This document shows, in pieces, positions 1-7,179 of a stretch of DNA of 10,252 nucleotides. Source of the stretch: Actinomycetota bacterium (GTDB lineage: Bacteria > Actinomycetota > Thermoleophilia > Gaiellales > Gaiellaceae); the NCBI GenBank assembly GCA_013812265.1, contig JACCTQ010000337.1:1-10252 (forward strand), read 5' to 3'. The notes under the pieces were generated by a model, which saw only the letters and a list, made by a program, of their open reading frames with translations, ran no database searches and was not told the origin of the DNA. Within the stretch, counting starts at the first letter, position 1, and every line of letters begins with the position of its first letter. The position numbers and the translations under genes are program-made.

Positions 1-22
1 GCTCGCAAGCGTCCCCGCGCGG

Positions 23-469
23 ATGTTCATCGTCGCGGCAGTCCGACTCGTCGTGGGGGCCGCTCTCCTCGGCGCCGCCATCCTGGCCGGGGCGGAGAAC
101 GGGCGGCCGCTCGCGCAGTTCTCGTTCGGCACGGCCATGCTCGTGCTCGTGTTGCTGGCAGACCCGCGCCGTCGTTTTCTCGGACTCAGAGGTGAGCCGA
201 CGGCCGTGCCGGATCACGCCCGCTACGACCGGTGGTGGGAAATGGCCGCCAGAGCCGTTTTTCCGAGCACGGTCGGCGTCAGCATCCTCGCCGCCGTTGC
301 GCTCCTGTTCGACGCCAGCGTCGCAGCGTTCCTGGCGGGAGCTGTGGCCGGCATGGGAGTCGCAGCCGTCGTGGCGGGGGTCAAGAATCTCTGGTGGGAG
401 CGCAGGCACGGCGTGAGGGCGTTCGCCGATCGCAGCCGGCCCCCGCGGCTGTTCACTGCTCCGAGATGA
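23..469 (+). CDS. Small multi-pass membrane protein of unknown function, possibly 5'-partial
   Basis: I do not recognise the family. The 148-residue product has four hydrophobic stretches, at about residues 2-23, 33-47, 79-97 and 99-121. Between the first and second pairs lies a charged loop (about 48-75) with a DPRRR cluster and a YDRWWE segment, and the C-terminal tail is basic. It is probably an integral inner-membrane protein with two helical hairpins. The ATG at 23 has no clear Shine-Dalgarno, and the frame stays open upstream to base 2, so the true start may lie outside the window. Its TGA shares the ATGA at 466-469 with the start of the M16 peptidase gene, which argues that it is a real, translationally coupled gene. 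In related actinobacterial clusters pnp usually lies here, so this is a lineage-specific neighbour. Function cannot be inferred. Confidence 0.6.
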   Translation: MFIVAAVRLVVGAALLGAAILAGAENGRPLAQFSFGTAMLVLVLLADPRRRFLGLRGEPTAVPDHARYDRWWEMAARAVFPSTVGVSILAAVALLFDASVAAFLAGAVAGMGVAAVVAGVKNLWWERRHGVRAFADRSRPPRLFTAPR

Positions 470-1803
470 TCGCGGAGGAGCCCGCGGGCGAGCGTTACGA
501 TCCCGCGGTGCAGAAGTACGTGCTGTCGGAGCTCGATTCGGGTGAGCGCGTTATCAGCGAGCGCCTCTCCGGTGTTCGCTCGGTCGCGATCGGCTTTTGG
601 ATCGGCGCCGGTGCCAGGGACGAGCCGACCGCGAAGGCGGGAATCTCGCACTTCATCGAGCACCTGCTCTTCAAAGGCTCGCGATCGCACACCGCCCAGG
701 AGATTGCGGAGATCTTCGACGCCTTCGGAGGCGAGCTGAATGCCGCCACCTCGCGAGAGCACACGGTCGTCTACGCGCGCGTCATGGACGAGCAGCTCCA
801 GCGCGCCCTCGACGTCATCATCGACATGGTGTTCGCGCCGGTCTTCGCGGATCTGGACGCCGAGCGGGAGGTGGTGCTCGAGGAGATCGCCATGTACGAG
901 GACACGCCCCAGGAGCTCGTGCACGACCTCCTTTCCGAAGCCGTCTTCGGAAATCATGCTCTCGGACGTCCGGTGATCGGAACCGCCGATGTAATCTCGA
1001 CGGTAGCGCGCCGCACTATCGCCGCCTACCACAGGACTAGGTACGTTCCGGCGAATATCGTCGTGGCGGCAGCCGGCAACGTCGATCACGACAAGCTCGT
1101 GGGCCTGCTGCAGGGAGCCGCGTCCCGGCGGAGCGGTGCAGAACGTGCTCGACCACAGGTACGGCGTCCGTTGGTGAAGACTCCCGCCCCCGGCATTCGA
1201 TTCCAGCGCAAGGAAACGGAGCAGTACCACGTCTGCCTCGGAGCTCCGGGCATCTCCCGCTCGGATCGGCGGCGCTTTGCCGCCTCGCTGCTCGACAGCG
1301 TCCTCGGCGGATCGGCTTCCTCCCGGCTGTTCCAGGAGATCCGCGAGAAGCGTGGGATGGCGTACTCGGTGTACACCTTCGCCTCGCAGTACAGCGATAC
1401 GGGCCAGATCGGGCTCTACGTGGGCACGCGCGAGGAGAACCTTGCCGCGTGCCTCGAGATCGCCGCAGCGGAGATCGCCGACGTCGCGGCCGGCAACCTA
1501 CGCGACTCGGAGCTCGAGCGGGCCAAGGAGAACATGAAGGGCCGGATCATGCTGGCCATGGAGTCGACTTCCAACCGCATGACCCGCCTCGGGAAGTCGG
1601 TGATCACCGACACCGAGCTGCTGTCTCTGGATCGCTTGATCGCGGAGATCGAGGCGGTCGAGCCCGTCGCCCTCGCCGAGCTGGCGACGCTCCTGCTCGC
1701 TCCCGACGGACTTTCGGCCGCGGGTATCGGCCCACACGAGGGGCGCTTTCTCGCGGCCGTCGAGCGCATCAGCCCGGCGCTCGCCGAACGAGCGGCGGCG
1801 TAG
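466..1803 (+). CDS. M16 family zinc peptidase (processing-peptidase-like)
   Basis: Predicted zinc metallopeptidase of the M16 (pitrilysin/mitochondrial processing peptidase) family, 445 residues, the usual length for the short bacterial M16B type. The inverted zinc motif HFIEH is at residues 62-66 (H62 and H66 as ligands, E65 as general base). The expected downstream acidic ligand falls in the VVLEEI segment (E139/E140). The C-terminal half carries the family signature SRLFQEIREKRGMAYSV, with the substrate-contacting R296 and Y300. The subunit therefore looks catalytically complete, and relatives work as clam-shell dimers. No signal peptide is seen, so it is likely cytoplasmic. I chose ATG 466 because it forms an ATGA overlap with the upstream gene and leaves a normal N-terminus; the frame is open further upstream to 232, but that part reads like a shadow of the preceding gene. 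An M16 gene between pnp and dapB is a recurrent actinobacterial arrangement (mycobacterial PepR is the likely counterpart). The physiological substrate is unknown. Confidence 0.93.
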   Translation: MIAEEPAGERYDPAVQKYVLSELDSGERVISERLSGVRSVAIGFWIGAGARDEPTAKAGISHFIEHLLFKGSRSHTAQEIAEIFDAFGGELNAATSREHTVVYARVMDEQLQRALDVIIDMVFAPVFADLDAEREVVLEEIAMYEDTPQELVHDLLSEAVFGNHALGRPVIGTADVISTVARRTIAAYHRTRYVPANIVVAAAGNVDHDKLVGLLQGAASRRSGAERARPQVRRPLVKTPAPGIRFQRKETEQYHVCLGAPGISRSDRRRFAASLLDSVLGGSASSRLFQEIREKRGMAYSVYTFASQYSDTGQIGLYVGTREENLAACLEIAAAEIADVAAGNLRDSELERAKENMKGRIMLAMESTSNRMTRLGKSVITDTELLSLDRLIAEIEAVEPVALAELATLLLAPDGLSAAGIGPHEGRFLAAVERISPALAERAAA

Positions 1804-1810
1804 GGACTGA

Positions 1811-2440
1811 ATGAGGATCGCCCTCCTCGGTTATCGGGGCAAGGTCGGTCGAGCGTTGCAGCCCGGTCTGGAGGCGGCCGGCCACGACGTCCGCGGCATA
1901 GGTCGCGAAGACCCGGTCGACGTCCAAGGCCTCGACGCGGCAGTGGACTTCACCACGCCGGGCGCGGTGGTGGCCAACGTCGGTGCGTGCCTGGAGCAGG
2001 GAGTGCCGTGCGTGGTCGGAACAACCGGAGCCGACCTCGCGCCTCTCGATGCTCTCGCACGCGACTGTTCGCTCCCCGTCTTCTCGGCTCCGAACTTCGC
2101 GATCGGCGCGGTGCTGATGATGCGCTTCGCGGCCGAGGCCTCCGGGCATCTTGCGCGAGCGGAGATCGTGGAGCTGCACAACGAGGCGAAGCGCGATGCG
2201 CCGTCCGGGACCGCGAGGGCGACGGCCGCTCTCCTTCCGGGCGAGACGCCGATCCACTCCGTCAGACTGCCCGGGCTGGTGGCCCACCAGGAGGTGCTCC
2301 TGGGCGGCGAGGGGCAATTGCTCACCATCAGGCACGACACGCTCTCGCGCGAGGCGTTCGTACCGGGCGTCCTGCTAGCGCTGGAGCGGCTGCGTAAGCT
2401 CCCCCCGGGGCTCACGGTGGGGCTGGGGGCACTGCTGTGA
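1811..2440 (+). CDS. dapB: 4-hydroxy-tetrahydrodipicolinate reductase
   Basis: Catalyses the NAD(P)H-dependent reduction of 4-hydroxy-tetrahydrodipicolinate to tetrahydrodipicolinate, the second committed step to meso-diaminopimelate and lysine. The Rossmann loop GYRGKVG (residues 7-13) fits GxxGxxG. VDFTTP (45-50) and VGTTG (69-73) line the cofactor site, and SAPNFAIG (92-99) precedes the substrate domain. The catalytic segment ELHNEAKRDAPSGTA (121-135) supplies H123, K127 and the substrate-binding SGT. GEGQLLTIRHDTLSR (166-180) is a typical C-terminal motif. At 209 residues it is clearly shorter than E. coli DapB (273). The shortening lies mainly between the first beta-alpha unit and VDFT, as in other compact forms. 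Asn124 replaces the second His of the usual HH pair. The gene starts 7 bases after the peptidase stop, with AGGGA close to the ATG, so co-transcription is likely. Confidence 0.96.
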   Translation: MRIALLGYRGKVGRALQPGLEAAGHDVRGIGREDPVDVQGLDAAVDFTTPGAVVANVGACLEQGVPCVVGTTGADLAPLDALARDCSLPVFSAPNFAIGAVLMMRFAAEASGHLARAEIVELHNEAKRDAPSGTARATAALLPGETPIHSVRLPGLVAHQEVLLGGEGQLLTIRHDTLSREAFVPGVLLALERLRKLPPGLTVGLGALL

Positions 2441-2446
2441 CCGCCT

Positions 2447-2472
2447 GCGCCGACGGGCCGCGTCGTCGGCGC
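2447..2472 (+). terminator. GC-rich hairpin after dapB, terminator or attenuator candidate without T-tract
   Basis: The arms GCGCCGACG (2447-2455) and CGTCGGCGC (2464-2472) are perfectly complementary over 9 bp around an 8-base loop, beginning 7 bases after the dapB stop. No run of T follows, so it is not a classical intrinsic terminator. It could be a partial terminator, an mRNA 3'-end stabiliser, or chance in GC-rich DNA. It sits in the longest gap (69 bases) between the M16 peptidase gene and ftsK. Confidence 0.4.
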
Positions 2473-2509
2473 GCGGTGTCGCCGGACTCGTGGGCTGCGC
2501 GGTGAGAGC

Positions 2510-3073
2510 TTGGTTCTTGCAGCGCTCGTGACGGGGCGAGACGCGAGCGTGCGGCTCGTGGAGCTCGGGGCCGAGGACGTGCTCGCGAAGCGGCGCGCCG
2601 AGCTGGAGGTGCTATGGCAGGCGGTCTGGCCGAAAACCACCGATCAGCTCTACGCGATTCTCCCACGCCATGCGCGCCGCAAGGGGTTCCTCTTCCTCGC
2701 GCTCGAGGAGGAAGCCGACCTCGTCGGCTTCGCATACGGATATGTCGGCGGGGAGGGAGAAGCCTGGCATCGCCGGATCGCCGCTGCGATGACGGAAGAA
2801 CAGCGAGCTCGTTGGCTCCAGCCCGGGGAACTCGAGTTCGTCGAGCTGGGCGTCCACCCGGCGTGTCGTCGCCGCGGTCTTGGCACATGGCTCAACGACG
2901 AACTGCTTGCGCGCGCGGGCCGGCCGACTGCAGTGCTCGCGACGGAGGTGCAGAACGAGCCGGCGAAGGCGCTCTACGGGGCTCGAGGCTGGAAGGTGAT
3001 CGTCCCGGAGATCGTGATCGGGCGCCCATACACCGTCATGGGGTGGGAGCGGGGCGTCGCGTCTCCTCAGTAG
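2510..3073 (+). CDS. GNAT-family N-acetyltransferase
   Basis: Predicted acetyl-CoA-dependent N-acetyltransferase. Motif A is clear: beta strand ELEFVELGVHP (107-117), then the pyrophosphate-binding loop RRRGLG (120-125). Motif B follows with the conserved Asn in NEPAKALYGARGW (149-161). The N-terminal part (about 15-105) is mostly helical and contains a Trp-rich VLWQAVWPKT segment. It belongs to the single-domain GNAT type, but the acceptor substrate cannot be told from sequence. The start is uncertain. TTG 2510 has GGTGA just upstream and gives 187 residues; GTG 2528 or GTG 2549 would remove 6 or 13 residues ahead of the first predicted strand (VRLVEL). Its stop is 9 bases before dapA, so it is probably co-transcribed with dapA. 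In related clusters thyX commonly occupies the interval between dapB and dapA; this gene is not thyX. A link to lysine or cell-wall metabolism is possible but unproven. Confidence 0.85.
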   Translation: MVLAALVTGRDASVRLVELGAEDVLAKRRAELEVLWQAVWPKTTDQLYAILPRHARRKGFLFLALEEEADLVGFAYGYVGGEGEAWHRRIAAAMTEEQRARWLQPGELEFVELGVHPACRRRGLGTWLNDELLARAGRPTAVLATEVQNEPAKALYGARGWKVIVPEIVIGRPYTVMGWERGVASPQ

Positions 3074-3082
3074 ACTCGGCTC

Positions 3083-3967
3083 GTGCTCGGCGAGGTCCTA
3101 ACTGCCATCGTCACCCCGTTCCGCCTGGACGGGTCGGTCGACTTCGAGCGCTTCCGGGCGCTGGCGTCGCATCTGGTGGCGAACGGCTCGGACGGGCTGG
3201 TCGTGGCGGGAACGACCGGCGAGTCGCCGACACTGACGGATGCCGAGCGGCTCGACCTCTTCGCCGCCGCCGTCGACGAGGTGGGGGAGAGGGCCACCGT
3301 CGTGGCAGGCACCGGCACCTACTCGACGGCCCACTCCGTGCACCTGACCGCCCAGGCGCACGCGCTCGGCGTGGACGGCTTCCTCGTCGTGACGCCCTAC
3401 TACAACAAGCCGCCTCCACGCGGCATCATCGAGCACTTCAAGGCCGTCGCCGCCGAGAGCGACAAGCCGGTCATCGTCTACAACATTCCAGCCCGCGTCG
3501 TCTTGAACATCGAGCCCGAGACGATCGTGCAGCTGGCCGAGATTCCAACGGTCAAGGCGGTGAAGCAGGCGAACGATGATCTCGAGCAGGCCCGCCGCAT
3601 CCGCACGGAGACGGAGCTCGATCTGTATGCGGGCGACGACCCTCTTGTCCTGCCCTTCCTCGAGCTGGGCGGCGTCGGGGGCGTCTGCGTCCACACACAC
3701 GTGGTGGGCCCCCAGGTGAAGGAGATGATCGGGCGGTTCCGGTCTGGCGACGCGGAAGGCGCTCGCAGGATCGACGGCGAGCTGGCCCCGGCCTACGACA
3801 TTCTGAAGGTGACGGTGAACCCGATTCCCATCAAGACGGCGCTGAACCTTCTCGGGCACGACGTTGGAGGTTTCCGGCTCCCGCTCGTCGAAGCGAGCGG
3901 GGAGGAAAGCGCCGAAGTCCGCGCCTGCCTGGAGCGTGCCGGCCTGCTGAGCGCAGCTGCCGTTTGA
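3083..3967 (+). CDS. dapA: 4-hydroxy-tetrahydrodipicolinate synthase
   Basis: Class I aldolase-type TIM-barrel enzyme that condenses pyruvate with aspartate semialdehyde, the first committed step of the diaminopimelate/lysine pathway. The 294-residue product matches the family length, and its catalytic residues fall at the E. coli numbering: T44 and T45 in GTTGE, Y107 in TPYYNKP, Y133 and R138 in YNIPAR, and the Schiff-base lysine K161 in VKAVK. The GGVGGVCVHTHVVGP region (197-210) corresponds to the strand that closes the pyruvate pocket; it differs from the E. coli SVTAN form but resembles actinobacterial versions as I recall them. The GTG start at 3083 lies 9 bases after the GNAT stop. No good Shine-Dalgarno is seen, so translation probably depends on coupling. 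Clustering with dapB supports the assignment over other members of the DapA superfamily. Confidence 0.96.
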   Translation: MLGEVLTAIVTPFRLDGSVDFERFRALASHLVANGSDGLVVAGTTGESPTLTDAERLDLFAAAVDEVGERATVVAGTGTYSTAHSVHLTAQAHALGVDGFLVVTPYYNKPPPRGIIEHFKAVAAESDKPVIVYNIPARVVLNIEPETIVQLAEIPTVKAVKQANDDLEQARRIRTETELDLYAGDDPLVLPFLELGGVGGVCVHTHVVGPQVKEMIGRFRSGDAEGARRIDGELAPAYDILKVTVNPIPIKTALNLLGHDVGGFRLPLVEASGEESAEVRACLERAGLLSAAAV

Positions 3968-3972
3968 CCGGT

Positions 3973-5631
3973 ATGGCCGACGGAACCTGTCGAATCATCC
4001 CACTCGGCGGCCTCGGCGAGGTCGGCAAGAACATGACCGTCTTCGAGGCGGCCGACGACATCGTCGTCGTCGACGCGGGCCTGGCGTTTCCCCGCGACGA
4101 GCATCTCGGTGTCGACCTGGTTCTGCCTGATTTCGGCTATCTCCGCGACCACGCCCGCAACGTGCGCGCTCTCATTCTCACTCACGGCCACGAAGACCAC
4201 GTCGGCGCACTGCCCTACGTGCTCCGTGACGTGCGGATCCCGGAAATCTGGGCCACCCGCCTCACGCTCGGCCTCATCAGCTCGAAGCTCGACGAGCACG
4301 GGCTGCTCCGGTCGACCGAGTTGCGTGAGGCGAAGCCCGGCGCCGAGCCGGTGCAGCTCGGCGCTTTCCGGGTCGAGTTCGTGCGGATGGCGCATTCCAT
4401 CCCGGACGCCGTCGCCGTCGTTCTGGAGAGCCCGGGGGGCCGCATCGTGCACACGGGTGACTACAAGATCGATCACACGCCGGTCGACGGCATGAAGACC
4501 GACGTCGGGGCGCTCGCCGAGTTGGGGAACCGCGGAGTCGACCTTCTCCTCGGGGACTCGACGAACGCCGAGCGGCCGGGTGTCACAGTTTCCGAGCGGG
4601 TGGTCGGCGAGGCCTTCCGACAGATCATCCCGGTGAGAACGGGACGCGTCCTCGTCTCCTCGTTCGCGTCGAACATCCACCGCATGCAGCAGGCGATCGA
4701 CGTGGCCGTGCAGGCGAAGCGCAAGGTCTTCGTCGTGGGCAGGTCGATGCGCAAGAACCTGAACATCGCGCGAAACACTGGCTACATGACCGTGCCCGAA
4801 GGAGTGCTCATCAGGGCGGACGAACTCGGCAATCATCGTCCGCACGAGGTCCTGATCCTGTGCTCGGGCAGCCAGGGCGAGCCGCTTTCGGCCCTCACAC
4901 GGGTCGCATACAACGACCACCCGGCCGTACGCGTGGAGCGCGGCGACACGGTCATCATCTCCGCCAGGCCGATTCCGGGAAACGAGCTGCGGATCCACGA
5001 CACCATCAACGGGCTCGCGAAGCTCGGCGCCGAGGTGCTGCACGAGGAAAACGCGATCGTTCACACCTCGGGGCACGGCCACTCCGATGAGCTGCGCATG
5101 ATTCTCTCTCTACTGAGGCCGAAAGCCGTGATGCCCGTCCACGGTGAGTACCGGATGCTCGCGGCGCACGCGCGACTTGCCCAGGACGCCGGAGTGCCGG
5201 CGAAGTCGATCGTGATCGCCGAGAACGGGTCCGTGGTGGAGCTGAATCGAACCGGCCCGCGCATCGTCGGCCGCGTGGAGGCGGGCGTCACCTTCGTCGA
5301 CGGTCTCGGTGTGGGCGACGTGCGCGACGTCGCGTTGCGCGACCGCCGGCACCTCTCGGAGGACGGCGTCCTGATCCTCGTCGCCACCCTCGGAAGCGTG
5401 AACGGGGCGGCCCACGCACCTCCCGAGTTGATCGCGCGAGGTTTCTCGGAGCCAGGCCCGCTCTTGGACGAGATGCGGGGCGAAGCGGGCCGCATCCTCG
5501 ACCGGTGCCTGGCTGACGACGTCAGAGAGATCAAGCTGCTGCAAGAGCATCTCCATGACGGCGTTGGCCAGCTGATCTACGACCGCACCGGGCGCCGCCC
5601 GATGATCCTGCCCGTCGTCATCGAAGTATGA
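3973..5631 (+). CDS. rnj: Ribonuclease J
   Basis: Metallo-beta-lactamase/beta-CASP ribonuclease with endonuclease and 5'-to-3' exonuclease activity in this family, acting in mRNA turnover and rRNA maturation. From ATG 3973 it has 552 residues, close to B. subtilis RNase J1 (555). Metal-binding motifs are intact: HGHEDH (71-76), H141 in MAHSIPD, D163 in HTGDYK, and H390 in PVHGEYR. The beta-CASP insert spans roughly 220-345 and contains GDSTNAE (194-200) just before it and SGSQGEP (298-304) within it; SGHGHSDEL (366-374) follows. The remaining C-terminal part (about 450-552) fits the RNase J C-terminal domain used for dimerisation. An in-frame TTG at 3964 would overlap the dapA stop and add MTG; I prefer the ATG 5 bases after that stop, although neither has a clear ribosome site. 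dapA followed by rnj is a common actinobacterial pair. The 3' end overlaps the next gene by ATGA. Confidence 0.96.
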   Translation: MADGTCRIIPLGGLGEVGKNMTVFEAADDIVVVDAGLAFPRDEHLGVDLVLPDFGYLRDHARNVRALILTHGHEDHVGALPYVLRDVRIPEIWATRLTLGLISSKLDEHGLLRSTELREAKPGAEPVQLGAFRVEFVRMAHSIPDAVAVVLESPGGRIVHTGDYKIDHTPVDGMKTDVGALAELGNRGVDLLLGDSTNAERPGVTVSERVVGEAFRQIIPVRTGRVLVSSFASNIHRMQQAIDVAVQAKRKVFVVGRSMRKNLNIARNTGYMTVPEGVLIRADELGNHRPHEVLILCSGSQGEPLSALTRVAYNDHPAVRVERGDTVIISARPIPGNELRIHDTINGLAKLGAEVLHEENAIVHTSGHGHSDELRMILSLLRPKAVMPVHGEYRMLAAHARLAQDAGVPAKSIVIAENGSVVELNRTGPRIVGRVEAGVTFVDGLGVGDVRDVALRDRRHLSEDGVLILVATLGSVNGAAHAPPELIARGFSEPGPLLDEMRGEAGRILDRCLADDVREIKLLQEHLHDGVGQLIYDRTGRRPMILPVVIEV

Positions 5632-6179
5632 GAGCCGCCTCGACGCGCGGCTGGCAAGACGTGCTGATCGACCAGGGGGTGGACGAGGCCACCGTGCAGC
5701 GCCTCGTGGTGCAGCTGCGCGCCTGCGAGGTGGCCGCGCTCTCGTTCTGCCGTCTGCTCGAGCGGTGGGCGCGGGGTGAGCCGGAGCCCTCCACGCCAGG
5801 CAAGCGTCAGGCGGCTCTCCGCCGTGCTGCCGACCGTGCGGAGACGGCGCTGATCGGCCTCGAAGGCCCGCTCGAGCGCTACCTGCTGGAGCTCGAGCCC
5901 GAGCGCGCGGAGGGCCGTTCCTGGTACGGCGGCCCGGGCGCCGCCGAGCTGCTCGACTGGGAACCGATCCTGACGCGCGCCGGCGTGCGGATGTCGGCGA
6001 TCCGCGTGGCACAGGCCTATCTCGAGCTCGCCGTGCTCGTGCGGGCACTCGAGGGGCTGGGCGTCGCTGCGCGATTCCAGTCGCATCCGGACCGGGGCTC
6101 GCTCTGGGCCGGCCTCTTCGACCTCCGCGAGAACCTGCTCGAGCGGGCCGTCGAGGATCTGCGCGCCATCGCGGCGTAG
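5628..6179 (+). CDS. Uncharacterised helical protein translationally coupled to RNase J
   Basis: I do not recognise a family. The 183-residue product has no signal peptide or membrane segment and appears almost entirely alpha-helical, rich in Leu, Ala, Arg and Glu. Three blocks can be seen: an N-terminal helical part (about 8-48) with VQRLVVQLRACEVAAL; a long amphipathic stretch (about 56-95) resembling a coiled coil, with paired Arg/Glu residues; and a C-terminal helical part (about 106-183) preceded by a Gly/Trp-containing SWYGGPG turn. No catalytic or metal-binding motif stands out. The start ATG lies inside the rnj stop (ATGA, 5628-5631), so translation is almost certainly coupled. Codon pattern matches its neighbours and the frame is open throughout, which supports a real gene. 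A role as a partner or regulator of RNase J is only a guess from this coupling. Confidence 0.75.
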   Translation: MRAASTRGWQDVLIDQGVDEATVQRLVVQLRACEVAALSFCRLLERWARGEPEPSTPGKRQAALRRAADRAETALIGLEGPLERYLLELEPERAEGRSWYGGPGAAELLDWEPILTRAGVRMSAIRVAQAYLELAVLVRALEGLGVAARFQSHPDRGSLWAGLFDLRENLLERAVEDLRAIAA

Positions 6180-6195
6180 AGCACGGGAACCACCG

Positions 6196-7128
6196 GTGCC
6201 GACCCCGATCCTGATCGACTGCGACCCCGGCCATGACGATGCAATAGCACTCCTCCTGGCGCTCGCTAGCCCGGAGGTCGAGCTACTCGGCGTCACAACG
6301 ACGCATGGCAACCAGACGCTCGAGAAAACGACGGCGAACGCGATTCGGGTGCTCGAGTTCGTGGGCCGCGAGGACGTTCCGGTCGCGGCCGGGGCCGACC
6401 GGCCGCTTGTCAGAGATCTCTTCGTGGCCGAGTACGTCCACGGCGAGAGCGGCCTCGAGGGGCCTGAGCTCCCGCCGCCCACGGCCCGTGCGGTGAATGT
6501 CCATGCGGTCGACTTCCTGGCCGAACGAGCGCTCGCAGCGGGCACGCCGGTCACCCTCGTGCCGACCGGCCCTCTTACCAACGTTGCGTTGCTGCTTGCG
6601 CGGCACCCCCAAGCTGCGCAACGCCTCGGTCGGATCGTCCTCATGGGGGGCTCCATCGCCGAGGGGAACGTGACGCCGGCCGCCGAGTTCAACATCTGGG
6701 CCGATCCAGAAGCGGCGGCACGGGTGTTCTCGAGCGGCCTCGACATAACGATGATCGGCCTCGACGTCACCCACAAGGCCATCCTCACCGACGTCCAGGC
6801 AGAGTCGCTGCGATCGTCCGGCCGGACGGGCGCCATGGTCGCCGAGTTGCTTGCCTTCTTCTCCAGGTTCCATCGCCGCACCTACGGCTTCGAAGGGTCG
6901 CCCATCCACGACGCGGTCGCCGTCGCGCACGTCCTGCGGCCCGGGCTCGTGGAGACGGTCGACCGCCACGTGGCGGTCGACTGCGAGTCCACCTTGTGCC
7001 GAGGGAGGACCGTCGTAGATCTGTGGCGGCGCACCGGGAACGAGGCGAATGCGCACGTCGGCGTCGACATCGACTCCAGTGCGTTCCTGGAGTTGCTCGT
7101 CGAGCGGATCCGCTCCTTCGACGCCTGA
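6196..7128 (+). CDS. Nucleoside hydrolase (inosine/uridine-preferring family)
   Basis: Hydrolyses the N-glycosidic bond of ribonucleosides to free base and ribose, a salvage step in the cytoplasm. The family signature DCDPGHDD (residues 8-15) provides the calcium-binding Asp cluster (D10, D14, D15). Other matching elements are HGN (37-39), PTGPLTN (122-128), MGGSIAEGNVTPAAEFNIWADP (split here as MGG 149-151, N157, E163, N165) and the C-terminal PIHDAV, with H237 and D238. Length is 310 residues, typical for the family. Substrate preference (purine, pyrimidine or broad) cannot be fixed from these motifs. The start is GTG 6196, 16 bases after the preceding stop, with only a weak GGGA upstream. 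It lies between the RNase J/unknown-protein pair and ftsK, a position held by other genes in better-known actinobacterial clusters, so it is probably a lineage-specific addition. Confidence 0.94.
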   Translation: MPTPILIDCDPGHDDAIALLLALASPEVELLGVTTTHGNQTLEKTTANAIRVLEFVGREDVPVAAGADRPLVRDLFVAEYVHGESGLEGPELPPPTARAVNVHAVDFLAERALAAGTPVTLVPTGPLTNVALLLARHPQAAQRLGRIVLMGGSIAEGNVTPAAEFNIWADPEAAARVFSSGLDITMIGLDVTHKAILTDVQAESLRSSGRTGAMVAELLAFFSRFHRRTYGFEGSPIHDAVAVAHVLRPGLVETVDRHVAVDCESTLCRGRTVVDLWRRTGNEANAHVGVDIDSSAFLELLVERIRSFDA

Positions 7129-7149
7129 GGGCCGGAAGGAGCGCAGGGG

Positions 7150-7167
7150 TCGACGCGCCCGCGTCGA
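7150..7167 (+). repeat. Short inverted repeat upstream of ftsK
   Basis: TCGACGC (7150-7156) and GCGTCGA (7161-7167) form a perfect 7-bp stem around the loop GCCC. It ends just before the ftsK ribosome site (GAGG, 7170-7173) and 22 bases after the nucleoside hydrolase stop. No T-run follows. It may be a small 5' mRNA hairpin or protein site, or chance. Confidence 0.3.
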
Positions 7168-7179
7168 ACGAGGCTGTTC

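Noticed and set aside
223..1230. 335-codon open frame on the minus strand across the small membrane protein and M16 genes
   Set aside because: It is antisense to two well-supported genes and its product is low-complexity and Arg/His/Asp-rich without motifs, as expected for shadow frames in GC-rich DNA.
2614..3579. 321-codon plus-strand frame across the GNAT and dapA genes
   Set aside because: Its product is an Arg/Gly-rich composition artefact, and it runs through the motif-bearing parts of two real genes.
3793..5082. 429-codon minus-strand frame opposite rnj
   Set aside because: RNase J on the plus strand has every metal-binding motif; the antisense product shows no recognisable domain and is rich in His, Asp and Arg.
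5577..6881. 434-codon minus-strand frame opposite the unknown protein and the nucleoside hydrolase
   Set aside because: The plus-strand frames have coupled starts and family motifs; the antisense product is a Ser/Arg/Ala-rich shadow.
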